A stretch of 64,000 nucleotides of DNA from FEN-1279 sp964400285 (GTDB lineage Bacteria; Bacteroidota; Ignavibacteria; Tepidaquicellales; Tepidaquicellaceae), in the NCBI GenBank assembly GCA_964400285.1, contig CAYNTK010000007.1, forward strand, positions 62,001 through 126,000, in the 5' to 3' direction. Shown here piece after piece: positions 18,020-26,258 of this stretch. Position 1 is the stretch's first letter; each line of letters begins with the position of its first letter. The notes below the pieces were generated by a model that was not told the DNA's origin, did no database searches, and saw nothing but the letters and a program-made list of their open reading frames with translations. Made by a program: the position numbers and the translations under genes.

Positions 18020-18485
18020 AATCTAAATATTATTTATACCAAATTCAAGAATTAAATATTTGATTAAAATTTTCGACTCGTTCAAAAAAGTTTGTGAAAA
18101 GATTTCTATTATATAACATTATTAGATGAATTCATTATACTTAGGCAGTAATCAAAAATGATTTTGAAGTGATTAAATATTAATAACCCCAGACCAAGTT
18201 GGAGGTAAAAATTCTCTTTCCTCTCAAATCCAATTGAAATAGAACTTTTTCCCCAATTACAAAAAGTTCTGAATTTATACCTTATTAGGAAAACTATCCA
18301 TTAATTTGGATTTGTATTTTGCTATTGAATTTTAAAATTATTTTCAATAATTATTGTAAATAATTAAAATTCGCTTTTATACCAACAGTTCTTTGTAAAC
18401 AAAGATTAGTAATATTTTGATATATTTTTCCTGAACTATAACACATAATTAAAAATTATTTCTCATAAACTTAAAAGGAAAAAAA
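18020..18485. other. Divergent promoter region with shared palindrome
   Basis: 466 AT-rich bases between the Ycf48-like gene and the first T9SS paralogue. About 120 bases near its right end (around 18320-18440) resemble the region upstream of the second paralogue at 20481 and contain the same palindrome (18391-18404). No ORF or RNA gene was recognised in the rest. Confidence 0.5.
18391..18404. promoter_or_regulatory. Palindromic operator-like site, copy 1
   Basis: CTTTGTAAACAAAG, two six-base arms (CTTTGT / ACAAAG) around AA, 81 bases before the start of the T9SS gene at 18486. An identical 14-mer occurs at 20353-20366 before its paralogue, inside otherwise loosely similar upstream sequence, which suggests a shared transcription-factor site. 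Confidence 0.55.
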
Positions 18486-20021
18486 ATGAAAAAAGCTATT
18501 ACACTTTTTGTTTTACTGTTTGTGTTTTCTTCATTGATGTTCGCACAAACACCCCAGTATTATACTTCAAATACTGGAACATCGAGCAATTCTTTCCCAT
18601 TCAATATGGCTGGTGGGAAAGCTGTTAATTCTCTTATTCTTGCTGGAGAATTCATTAATCCTACACCTTTACCAGCTGGGCAACAAATAACTGCTGTTTA
18701 TTTCCGAACATCAACAGCAGGAACTCGTTCATATACGAACTTACATATTTTGCTTGCACAGGATTCTTCTATTACTACATTAACTTCCGGAACCTTTTAT
18801 CCGGGTCCTTATGATACTGTATTTGTAAAAGATACAACCCTTACAAGCACAGCTGGTGGTTGGATGAAAGTTCAGTTAGCTCATCCGTTTGTATATAACC
18901 CGACCAAAAGCTTAATTTTATTTGTTGGTCAGTGTGCTGCTACTGGCTCTGGTCAGTCTGTTTATAATTCTACTGGATTGTCAGGCTATAGAAGAGTTTG
19001 GTCAGTCGGCGGTTGTCCGTTTGCTCCTTATACAAGTGCTGATGCATCTTTAATTAATTTCGGTGTTGATGTCGAACCCGCCACTCCACCAGTGCAGTTA
19101 CCAAATTTATTATATTACAAATTTTGGAACAATAATGCATCATCAACTCCAAATTATGCAGTTCCAGGTGTCGGAACAAATCCTGCTCCTTTTGCTAATG
19201 TTACCTTGACTCCTGGTGGTCAATTTGACACTTGTATAACAGGTACAGGATTATCAAGTGCTGGAGTAACTACAGGTTGGAATATGAATACAGGTACTTC
19301 AAGCTGGACAATTAGTATGTGGATTGAAATTCCTACTTCCACCAGTGGCAGTGCATACTATCTATTTGGGGATGCAGGTTTTTCATTCAGATGCTTCCAT
19401 AATGGTGTAGCAGGTTCGAATAATATTATTTTACGCGGAACAGGTGTTACGGACGTTTTGGATTCCAACATTGGTCCTGCTCCAACTGTAGTTCACTTTG
19501 TTTACGATTCTGCTGCATCTGCTATCAAAGTTTATAATAATGGAGTATTTGTTAAACAGGTAGCACAAACCCCATTTAATTTTACTGCTGGAACTGGTTT
19601 CAGAGTAGGTGGATACAGTTCTTCAGTGAGTTTCATCGGCAAGTTAGATGAATTTAGATTCTACAATAGAGCATTATCGGCTGCTGAAATTGCTGCAACT
19701 TGGAATCAAAACCTCGGTTATATTACAGGTGTTACACCAATTAGCTCACAAATCCCAAATACTTATAGTTTATCCCAAAACTATCCAAATCCATTTAACC
19801 CTGTTACAAAAATTAATTTCAGTATTCCGAAAACAGGTTTAGTAACTATCAAAATTTATGACGTCCTTGGTAAAGAAGTAAAAACATTGGTAAATGATAT
19901 AAAAAATCCAGGAACATACATCGTTGATTTTGATGGTTCTTCTTTTGCAAGTGGAACTTACTTCTATAGACTTGAATCTAATGGATTTGTTTCTACTAAG
20001 AAAATGATGTTGATTAAATAA
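18486..20021 (+). CDS. T9SS-secreted protein with LamG-like domain
   Basis: 511-residue surface or secreted protein. Parts in order: signal peptide (1-20, ending MFAQ); a ~175-residue beta-rich domain (about 22-197) ending in the block RRVWSVGGCPFAPY; a LamG/concanavalin-like domain (about 205-410) with SWTISMWIEIPTS and the closing GKLDEFRFYNRALSAAEI typical of LamG domains; and a T9SS sorting domain (about 430-511) with NYPNPFNPVTKINFSIP, IYDVLGKEVKTLV and SGTYFYRLESNGFVSTKKM. The first domain and the sorting domain are near-duplicates of those in the next gene. An AAAAGGA ribosome-binding site lies just before the ATG. Likely a carbohydrate- or surface-binding protein; no catalytic residues are apparent. 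Confidence 0.82.
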   Translation: MKKAITLFVLLFVFSSLMFAQTPQYYTSNTGTSSNSFPFNMAGGKAVNSLILAGEFINPTPLPAGQQITAVYFRTSTAGTRSYTNLHILLAQDSSITTLTSGTFYPGPYDTVFVKDTTLTSTAGGWMKVQLAHPFVYNPTKSLILFVGQCAATGSGQSVYNSTGLSGYRRVWSVGGCPFAPYTSADASLINFGVDVEPATPPVQLPNLLYYKFWNNNASSTPNYAVPGVGTNPAPFANVTLTPGGQFDTCITGTGLSSAGVTTGWNMNTGTSSWTISMWIEIPTSTSGSAYYLFGDAGFSFRCFHNGVAGSNNIILRGTGVTDVLDSNIGPAPTVVHFVYDSAASAIKVYNNGVFVKQVAQTPFNFTAGTGFRVGGYSSSVSFIGKLDEFRFYNRALSAAEIAATWNQNLGYITGVTPISSQIPNTYSLSQNYPNPFNPVTKINFSIPKTGLVTIKIYDVLGKEVKTLVNDIKNPGTYIVDFDGSSFASGTYFYRLESNGFVSTKKMMLIK

Positions 20022-20047
20022 AATTGTAATTTTTTACAGTTTATCTC

Positions 20048-20085
20048 AAACCCTCGATTTTAAAAAATCGAGGGTTTGTTTTTTT
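20048..20085 (+). terminator. Rho-independent terminator
   Basis: Perfect 14-base stem AAACCCTCGATTTT (20048-20061) with its complement at 20064-20077, two-base loop, then a run of T. It closes the first T9SS paralogue 27 bases after its stop. Confidence 0.9.
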
Positions 20086-20352
20086 AAAAATTTGTATAAA
20101 AACGGCATTAAAAAAAATAATTATTCAAAATTATTATATTGTATTTATATGAGCTTTCTTAGACAATATTAGAAATAAAATCTGTGTTTAATCCTGTCTT
20201 ATCCGTTCCCTCAATGTGCATATTTCTATGCTTTTCTTTATTCTCATTTTTGTAGTTTTTTAAGGTTTTGTGAATTTATTTTCCTATTGCATTTAAAATT
20301 TATTTTATTTAATTATTGTATATAAAACATAATTTGATTTTATGGTTTAGCT

Positions 20353-20366
20353 CTTTGTAAACAAAG
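20353..20366. promoter_or_regulatory. Palindromic operator-like site, copy 2
   Basis: Second exact copy of CTTTGTAAACAAAG, 114 bases before the T9SS gene at 20481. See the copy at 18391-18404; the surrounding ~120 bases are similar but not identical, so the exact conservation of the 14-mer stands out. Confidence 0.55.
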
Positions 20367-20480
20367 GTAAAAGATATTTCGATTTTTTTCATTTCCAAAT
20401 ATAGTAATTAAAGTGGAATTTTAATGTATTTTCTATAAAATACAAATTAAAAATATCTCAACAACTAAAAAGGAGAAAAA

Positions 20481-21914
20481 ATGAAAAAAGTTATTTCGTT
20501 ATTTATTTTGTTGTTTACAATAAGCTCTTTATTACTCGCACAAACACCCCAGTATTACAACTATCAGAATGTTGGTTCTTCGAGCAATACTTTCCCATTT
20601 GGTCAATCGGCAGGTAAAGCTGTAAATTGGTTATTCCTGGCAGGTGATTTCAACCAACCAACCCCTTTACCTCCAGGTCAGCAAATTACTAAGGTGTATT
20701 TCTTTATTACTACAGGTGGTACAAGAACTCTTACAAATTTACAAATTTTAATGGCTCAGGATTCATCGCTTACTACTCTAACATCAGGAGCTTTTTATCC
20801 CGGTCCATATGATACAGTCTTTGTTAAAGATACAACACTTACAGGTCCAAATAATGGTTGGATGTGTGTCGCTTTACAGAAACCTTTCGTTTATGACCCA
20901 ACTAAAAGCTTAATAATTTTTGTCGGTCAATGTGCCGCTTCTGGTTCTGGAATGTATGTCCGTCAAAATGCACTCTCAGGTATTAGAAGAGTTTGGTCGG
21001 TTGGCGGTTGTCCATTTGCCCCTTATGCAGGAGGAGATGGTTCTATCATAAATTTTGGTGTCGATGTCGAACCTGTTCCGGTATTTTACTACAATTTTGC
21101 CACTGGAGGTGGTGCTAATTCATTCCCATTTGGTATCGCAGGAGGTAAAATGGTCCAATGGCTCGTGCTCCCTAATGAATTTACAAATCCAACCCCGGCT
21201 CCACTTGGTAACATCTCTAAGTTTTCTATCAGGATTGCTACAGGGTATCCTTTAAATCCTGCTACTTATACTTCCTTCTATATCAGAATGGGGCAATCGA
21301 ATATTACATCTCTCACGTCTGGTCAATTTTATTCAGGGGCAATGGATACTGTTTATAGTAGAGCAAGTGTGCCATTATCAGCTTCGCCTGATACCTGGTA
21401 TGACTTTACTTTAGATAACCCATTCCTGTATAATCCCGCACTTAGTCTAATAATTGAAATTGGACATTGCGGTGCCCCAGGAGCTACTGGCTATCCGCTC
21501 GCTCATACTACTCTTACAGGTAATAGGAGAGTGTGGTCTGTAGGTGGTTGCCCATTTACTCCTTATGCAAGTGCAGGAACGAATGTCCTTAACTGCGGTG
21601 TATATGTAAGTCCTGTTTCCGGCGTAACACCAATTACTTCTAAGATTCCAAAGGAATATAAGCTCGAACAAAACTATCCAAATCCATTTAACCCTGTTAC
21701 AAAAATTAGCTTCGATTTACCTGTTAGTGGATTGGTTTCATTGAAAATTTATGATATCCTCGGTAAAGAAGTAGCTACGTTAGTAAATGAAATAAAAAAT
21801 GCTGGAAGGTATTCGATTGATTTCGACGGCTCTTCATTTGCAAGTGGAACTTACTTCTACAGACTTGAATCCAATGGATTTGTGTCAACTAAAAAAATGA
21901 TGTTGATTAAGTAA
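20481..21914 (+). CDS. T9SS-secreted protein with two copies of a RRVWSVGGCPF-type domain
   Basis: 477-residue secreted protein. Signal peptide (1-20, ending LLAQ), then two tandem ~175-residue beta-rich domains (about 22-197 and 198-385) that each end in RRVWSVGGCPF followed by PYA, then a T9SS sorting domain (about 395-477; NYPNPFNPVTKISFDLP, IYDILGKEVATLV). The first domain is nearly identical in layout to that of the preceding gene (FYPGPYDTVFVKDTTLT in both); the second is more diverged (FYSGAMDTVYSRASVPL). No known family was recognised for the repeated domain. The last 25 codons are almost the same as in the neighbour, pointing to recent duplication or gene conversion. A binding or structural surface role is likely. 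Confidence 0.8.
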   Translation: MKKVISLFILLFTISSLLLAQTPQYYNYQNVGSSSNTFPFGQSAGKAVNWLFLAGDFNQPTPLPPGQQITKVYFFITTGGTRTLTNLQILMAQDSSLTTLTSGAFYPGPYDTVFVKDTTLTGPNNGWMCVALQKPFVYDPTKSLIIFVGQCAASGSGMYVRQNALSGIRRVWSVGGCPFAPYAGGDGSIINFGVDVEPVPVFYYNFATGGGANSFPFGIAGGKMVQWLVLPNEFTNPTPAPLGNISKFSIRIATGYPLNPATYTSFYIRMGQSNITSLTSGQFYSGAMDTVYSRASVPLSASPDTWYDFTLDNPFLYNPALSLIIEIGHCGAPGATGYPLAHTTLTGNRRVWSVGGCPFTPYASAGTNVLNCGVYVSPVSGVTPITSKIPKEYKLEQNYPNPFNPVTKISFDLPVSGLVSLKIYDILGKEVATLVNEIKNAGRYSIDFDGSSFASGTYFYRLESNGFVSTKKMMLIK

Positions 21915-21943
21915 AAAACGACTTTAATTTTATAGCTTAAAAA

Positions 21944-21975
21944 CCCCAGATTGAAGAAATCTGGGGCTTTTATTT
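21944..21975 (+). terminator. Rho-independent terminator
   Basis: Nine-base stem CCCCAGATT (21944-21952) with AATCTGGGG (21958-21966), five-base loop, followed by a T-rich tail. It closes the second T9SS paralogue. Confidence 0.85.
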
Positions 21976-22070
21976 TTATAACAGAGTAAAAATTGTAATT
22001 TAGTATTAAAAAATACAGCTAATCAAAGTTATATATTAAACTTTTCTTGTTATTTTTCTGCATAATTCCT

Positions 22071-22199
22071 AATGAATATAGAAAATCAAATTATTACACT
22101 GCTGATTTAGACGCTTCGAAACTTGCAAGCGGTATCTACATTTACAGAATTATTGCTGATAAATTTATTGAAACTAAGAAAATGGTAGTGGTTAAATAA
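22071..22199 (+). pseudogene. Remnant of a T9SS sorting-domain gene (3' end only)
   Basis: An open stretch without a start codon encodes YYTADLDASKLASG, then IYIYRIIADKFIETKKM, then VVVK and a stop. This is the last third of a T9SS sorting domain (compare SGTYFYRLESNGFVSTKKM of the neighbours). The frame runs back only to a stop at 22020-22022 and the NxPNPFNPxT segment and all upstream domains are missing. It sits just behind the second T9SS paralogue and its terminator, so it is probably the leftover of a deleted third cargo gene. It is not a product of the adjacent gene, whose own sorting domain is complete. Confidence 0.65.
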
Positions 22200-22252
22200 T
22201 TTTTCCTTTATCTCTCTATTTATAAACCTGCGATTTATTTATCAGGTTTATT

Positions 22253-22290
22253 AAAAAAAATCGTTCCCAATTATTAATTGGGAACGATTT
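22253..22290 (-). terminator. Strong terminator of the LysM gene
   Basis: Perfect 15-base stem (AAATCGTTCCCAATT at 22258-22272, complement at 22276-22290) with a three-base loop. On the minus strand it is followed by a run of T, so it serves the gene that ends at 22312; plus-strand function is also possible. Confidence 0.88.
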
Positions 22291-22311
22291 CTATTTATAA
22301 AAGTTTATTTA

Positions 22312-23136
22312 TTATTTCTTTTCAGGTTCTTTCTTCACATCTTTCTTTACATCTTTTTTCTCTTCGGTTTTCGGAGGTACATATTTCTTTTTATAAACTC
22401 TTGTCTGTTTCCAATCGAGCCATCCTTTCGCTCTATCGAATATTGCAGATTTCTTTAAAGATTCTGTCATTTTCGGAATTCTTAAAACCTGTCCCGGATA
22501 TATCAAATGTGGATTCTTTATTGTTTTTGGAATTCTTCTTGGGGCACTGATAACTCCATTTTCATTTGCTTCCCATATTATTGGCCACATATGCTTATTA
22601 TTATAAACTTCTTTTCTTGCAGCAATTATAAATAGATAATCACCTTTCTGTACTGTATATTCGGGAACTGATATGTCTTCCCATCTCCCCAGACATTCCT
22701 TGATTGACCTGAACTTTGCTGCAAAATCAGGATGACATTTTAAATTAGAACTATTCAATTCCTCGAATTTTTTCATAACATCATCTTTTGAACCTTCCTT
22801 ATTTTTACAGAGTTTTTCTACTCTGTCCAAATCGCTCTTATAAGCATTGTATTTATCCTTTCCACCTACTTCATTCCAATAATCATCCTCCGCTTTTTTT
22901 AATTCGCCTTTTTTAACTTCTACTTTTGCAAGTAGTTCAGCCTTCTCTTTCTCTAATTCCGAAACTTTTGCAATCAATTCATTCTTCTTTGCATCTAATT
23001 CCATCATTTGAGCTTCCCATTGTTCATCAGTCATTTCTTCTGGTTCTTCAACATTCTCGTCTTGAGCTAAAGAAGGTTTTATGCAGAATGCAAAAGAAAA
23101 CACTAGCAAAAATATCAAAAATTTGTATGGTTTCAT
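22312..23136 (-). CDS. Secreted coiled-coil protein with LysM domain
   Basis: 274-residue exported envelope protein. Signal peptide (1-24, ending SLAQ); a long charged coiled coil (about 30-125, heptads of L/E/K such as KNELIAKVSELEKEKAEL); a LysM-like domain (about 157-220) beginning YTVQKGDYLFIIAARKE and ending HLIYPGQVLRIPK; and a low-complexity K/E/P tail with repeats of KKDV. LysM domains bind peptidoglycan, so it probably sits in the periplasm and spans from a partner to the cell wall. Ribosome-binding site GGAG precedes the ATG. Just upstream, 33 bases away, is a small coiled-coil lipoprotein in the same orientation; the two together resemble an Lpp/Pal-like envelope pair. Confidence 0.8.
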   Translation of the reverse strand: MKPYKFLIFLLVFSFAFCIKPSLAQDENVEEPEEMTDEQWEAQMMELDAKKNELIAKVSELEKEKAELLAKVEVKKGELKKAEDDYWNEVGGKDKYNAYKSDLDRVEKLCKNKEGSKDDVMKKFEELNSSNLKCHPDFAAKFRSIKECLGRWEDISVPEYTVQKGDYLFIIAARKEVYNNKHMWPIIWEANENGVISAPRRIPKTIKNPHLIYPGQVLRIPKMTESLKKSAIFDRAKGWLDWKQTRVYKKKYVPPKTEEKKDVKKDVKKEPEKK

Positions 23137-23169
23137 TTTTTTGAATCTCCTATTTTTAAATTTTAAAAT

Positions 23170-23427
23170 TTATTTACAGTTTTTTACTGCATCGGTCAAT
23201 TTCTGGAAATTTTTTATTGACTCGTCTTGTTTGGCAATTTGCTTTTGCAAATCTGCTTTCTCGCTTTCAAGTTTATTTACATCGCTTTGCAGTTTCTCGA
23301 CCTCGGCTTTAAGGTCTGCTAATTGTTTTAATTGCTCTTCATCTGGACCGCTACTACAGCCTACAAAGAATCCGCTTATGAATGCGAATGTAAGAAGAAC
23401 AAAAAACATCCTTTTTAGTTTTGCCAT
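23170..23427 (-). CDS. Small coiled-coil lipoprotein
   Basis: 85-residue lipoprotein: signal peptide with lipobox FFVG-C24 and then one unbroken coiled coil of heptads (LADLKAEVEKLQSDVNKLES) to the C-terminus, ending NCK. The layout is that of Braun-type Lpp or of Bacteroidota outer-membrane lipoprotein spacers, although the end lacks the classic YRK for peptidoglycan linkage; the last residue is still lysine. A strong GGAGG ribosome-binding site lies eight bases before the ATG, suggesting abundant expression. It precedes the LysM coiled-coil gene and is probably co-transcribed with it. Confidence 0.78.
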   Translation of the reverse strand: MAKLKRMFFVLLTFAFISGFFVGCSSGPDEEQLKQLADLKAEVEKLQSDVNKLESEKADLQKQIAKQDESIKNFQKLTDAVKNCK

Positions 23428-23564
23428 TTTAATACCTCCAAGGTTTTTTAATTTTTATTTTTTTAATGATTTACCAAATGTATAATGAATTATTTTATTT
23501 ATCAAGTTATATTATCATTGATTAAATTCCTTGAATTTTCCTGTATATATTAACTAACCCTTTT

Positions 23565-24341
23565 TTATTTCATAAATTTTTCAAGTAATATTTGAAACGG
23601 CTCTGGTGATATACTTGCATATCCTTTATATGGATGGTCAAGTACAAAAATCAGATAGAAAATTAAAATATTTGCAATTATAAATGTTGCAATTAAAAAT
23701 AGATGTACCTTTCTGCCTTTTGTCGTGAAAAAATATGCATATCCTACTGATACTATGAAGCAAATTATTAAAACTCCCCATAGAATAGACGGAATGGTTT
23801 GCTTTACATCGAGTATCCTCATTCTTCTATATTGACTTATTAAATTTAGTTTTTCGAGAGATACTTGATACAGATAAGGATTTTCGATTTGCGAAACCGG
23901 AATCTCTAAATATGTCTTATACAATTCGTTTAATGAAGATTCAGCAAGCAAGCTGGTTTCTCCTTTTGAAAATTTTTCCCATTCATCATTTACTACTGCC
24001 TTTGTATAATTTATAATTTTCTCTGTTACTGGAATTCTTATCGAATCAGGTAGTGGGCGAGTATCCCTATAAAAATTTGACAAATAACAGGTTTCATAAT
24101 ATACATTTTCTTGTGCTCTTTCGTAATCTTCCCAATTAGCAAGCACCATAAATGCTAACAATACACAGTATGACAATGAAAAAGCATTGAAAATATAGCT
24201 TGCTACTGTATGGCTTTCGGATAACTTTTCGTGTGATGCATATTTTCTAAAATAATGAAATCCTAAAAAAGTTATTAGAAGACTAATTACAATTATCAAA
24301 AGTATCTCCCAAAATAAAGGTAGGATTATTAAGATTTTCAT
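23565..24341 (-). CDS. DUF4239-like (bestrophin-like) membrane protein
   Basis: 258-residue integral membrane protein with two N-terminal helices (about 5-27 and 45-68), a soluble middle region rich in charged residues (about 70-170) and two C-terminal helices (about 178-205 and 215-238). The SYCVLLAFMVLANWEDYERAQ and YYETCYLSNFYRDT segments and the ending DHPYKGYASISPEPF match the DUF4239 family, distantly related to bestrophin channels. Function is unknown. It stands alone, 138 bases upstream of the lipoprotein pair and divergent from the gene at 24491. Confidence 0.7.
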   Translation of the reverse strand: MKILIILPLFWEILLIIVISLLITFLGFHYFRKYASHEKLSESHTVASYIFNAFSLSYCVLLAFMVLANWEDYERAQENVYYETCYLSNFYRDTRPLPDSIRIPVTEKIINYTKAVVNDEWEKFSKGETSLLAESSLNELYKTYLEIPVSQIENPYLYQVSLEKLNLISQYRRMRILDVKQTIPSILWGVLIICFIVSVGYAYFFTTKGRKVHLFLIATFIIANILIFYLIFVLDHPYKGYASISPEPFQILLEKFMK

Positions 24342-24477
24342 AATTAAAGAATTAATTTTCTTATTTTTAATAAATTAATAGTTTATTCTTTAATATTCAA
24401 TTTAAATAAAGTGAAATAACATTTAAAATTGAAAATAGATTTTAAAAATCGTATTTTTCAATAAATTAAATAAATTT

Positions 24478-24483
24478 AAGGAG
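24478..24483 (+). promoter_or_regulatory. Ribosome-binding site deciding the start at 24491
   Basis: AAGGAG seven bases before the ATG at 24491. A TTG codon at 24488 is in frame and would add one methionine, but is only four bases from the site, so the ATG is preferred. Confidence 0.7.
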
Positions 24484-24490
24484 ATTTTTG

Positions 24491-25531
24491 ATGTCTAAAA
24501 AATTAAGAAACCGAATACTATATTTTATCATTATCATTAGTGTAATTTCTTTTTCGTCTTGCAGTAAAAAAGATGATAAAGGAAAAACCGATACAGATAA
24601 AAAGACAACAAATGAACTTATTAAAAAGGATGACTCGGGCGAAAAAGCTGATTTAAAATATACACCAAAAGTCAATGATAAGTTTCGATACAAAATGTCT
24701 GCGAAAACTGTTTCTACTGAAAAAAGCCCTGCCACAATGGAAAAAGAAATTACTTCTGAACAAGTTATGACTTATTATTATTCTGAAGAAGTTTCTGAAA
24801 TTAATAGTTCTGGTGTAATAACTTACAAAATGAAATTCGATAGTATCAATATCGTTTCTAAAGTAATAAGTGGCGATTCTTCTTTATCTCAAGTCTATAA
24901 CTCGAATATCTCTGACTCTGTACATTCGATGCCTGATTTTATTCAATATAATGCTCTTATCGGTCAGGAATTTAAAATGAGAGTCTCTTCTCTCGGAGAG
25001 ATTTATGATGTTTACGAACTTGAGCAAATTCACGATAGAATTTTTAAAGCGCTCGGTGATACATTAAGCCCTCAAGATAAATCTACAATAAAAGAATCTA
25101 TGGGTGCCGAATCACTTAAAAGCATTTTACAAAACCAATTCCAAAAATTCCGTGGGGGAGATGTTTATAAAGATTCCAGCTGGACATTTACTGTTGAATC
25201 GAGTTTACTCGTTTTCCCAATTAAAAATATTTTGACATATAAAGTTAAAGAATATCAGGTAACAAATGGTGATGCCGTTGCTCATATCGACGCAAATCTC
25301 GGTATTGACTTTATTAGTAAAGAGAAAAAAGATAAATCCGGACTAATTGTTAAAATTATCGATTCTAAAGCTGGTGGAACTGGTGCTATTGTTTTTAATC
25401 TTTCAAAAGGGTGTATTGTTAAAAAAGAAACAACTACTAATATTATGTTAGATTTCAAAATATCCGCTAAAAGTCAAAGTGCAAAATCGGTTCAAAATCT
25501 AAATACTTCGTTAAGTGTAGAACTTTTATAA
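24491..25531 (+). CDS. Lipoprotein of unknown function (DUF6263-like)
   Basis: 346-residue predicted lipoprotein. The N-terminus is a signal peptide with lipobox ISFSSC and a following charged K/D/T linker (about 24-55). The rest is a beta-rich domain with PKVNDKFRYKM, repeated T/S-rich strands, SMPDFIQYNALIGQEFKM, a long helical stretch (HDRIFKALGDTLSPQDK) and LLVFPIKNILTYKVK. This layout resembles the DUF6263-type lipoproteins of Bacteroidota, whose role is not known. It is the first of three plus-strand genes (then upp and rel), but the 58-base gap and unrelated role do not prove an operon. Confidence 0.7.
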   Translation: MSKKLRNRILYFIIIISVISFSSCSKKDDKGKTDTDKKTTNELIKKDDSGEKADLKYTPKVNDKFRYKMSAKTVSTEKSPATMEKEITSEQVMTYYYSEEVSEINSSGVITYKMKFDSINIVSKVISGDSSLSQVYNSNISDSVHSMPDFIQYNALIGQEFKMRVSSLGEIYDVYELEQIHDRIFKALGDTLSPQDKSTIKESMGAESLKSILQNQFQKFRGGDVYKDSSWTFTVESSLLVFPIKNILTYKVKEYQVTNGDAVAHIDANLGIDFISKEKKDKSGLIVKIIDSKAGGTGAIVFNLSKGCIVKKETTTNIMLDFKISAKSQSAKSVQNLNTSLSVELL

Positions 25532-25589
25532 TGTCATTAAGTTTTTATCCAAATTTTAACTTTGGAATATCGTAAAGAAAAATTCTTTT

Positions 25590-26234
25590 ATGATTAATTA
25601 TACTATAATCGAACATCCATTGGTTTCTCACTATTTAACGATTTTGAGAAATAAAAACACGGAAAAGCACGAATTTAAAAATTCGCTCGATAAAATTTCT
25701 TATTTACTTGCTAGCTTTGTTTATGCAACTTTGAAAACGGAAGACTTTACCGTATTTACTCCTCTTAAAAAAAGTAAAGGAAAAGTAATTAAACAAAAAG
25801 TTGTTCTTCTCCCAATTCTGAGAGCAGGTCTTGGCTTACTTCAGGGATTTACTGAATTACTACCGGGTGTTACGGTTAGTCATATGGGACTTTACAGAGA
25901 TGAAGAATCTTTAAGACCAATTAAATATTATTTCAAATTTCCTGATTTTAAAAATAAAAATAATCTGAAAGTAATTATTCTTGACCCTATGGTCGCTACC
26001 GGTGGTAGCTCCATTTTTACTATCGAATATTTATTGAATATGGGTGTAAAGGATATTTGTCTTGTGTCTCTACTTTGTGCCCCAGAAGGTATTAATGCAA
26101 TTGAAAAACGTTTTAATAATAAACAAAAAAAACATATAAAAATTGTAACTTGTAGTGTTGATGAAAAACTTAATGATAAAGGATACATTTTACCAGGTCT
26201 CGGAGATGCTGGAGATAGGTTATTTGGAACATAA
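25590..26234 (+). CDS. upp: Uracil phosphoribosyltransferase
   Basis: Pyrimidine salvage enzyme making UMP from uracil and PRPP. The 214 residues are full length, with ILRAGLGLLQGF, SHMGLYRDEESLRP, the PRPP-binding loop ILDPMVATGGSSIFT and the C-terminal uracil-binding stretch GYILPGLGDAGDRLFGT. The start MINYTIIEHPLVSHYLTILR matches the usual N-terminus. It lies 24 bases ahead of rel, so co-transcription is likely. Confidence 0.93.
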   Translation: MINYTIIEHPLVSHYLTILRNKNTEKHEFKNSLDKISYLLASFVYATLKTEDFTVFTPLKKSKGKVIKQKVVLLPILRAGLGLLQGFTELLPGVTVSHMGLYRDEESLRPIKYYFKFPDFKNKNNLKVIILDPMVATGGSSIFTIEYLLNMGVKDICLVSLLCAPEGINAIEKRFNNKQKKHIKIVTCSVDEKLNDKGYILPGLGDAGDRLFGT

Positions 26235-26258
26235 TTTATTGAAAACAAAAATTACAAG

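Larger units (their letters stand above)
20022..20480. other. Intergenic region between T9SS paralogues
   Basis: 459 bases holding the terminator of the first paralogue, then about 200 bases without recognisable content, then an upstream region resembling that of the first paralogue with the repeated palindrome (20353-20366) and a strong AAGGAG ribosome-binding site (20471-20476). The second gene therefore has its own promoter. Confidence 0.5.
21915..22311. other. Intergenic region with terminators and a T9SS-domain remnant
   Basis: 397 bases that hold the terminator of the second paralogue, a fragment of a third T9SS sorting domain (see 22071-22199), a weak hairpin (AAACCTG at 22224-22230 with CAGGTTT at 22243-22249) and the strong terminator serving the minus-strand LysM gene. 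Nothing else was recognised. Confidence 0.6.

Noticed and set aside
24488..24490. TTG start for the lipoprotein at 24491
   Set aside because: Only four bases from AAGGAG; the ATG three bases later has proper spacing.
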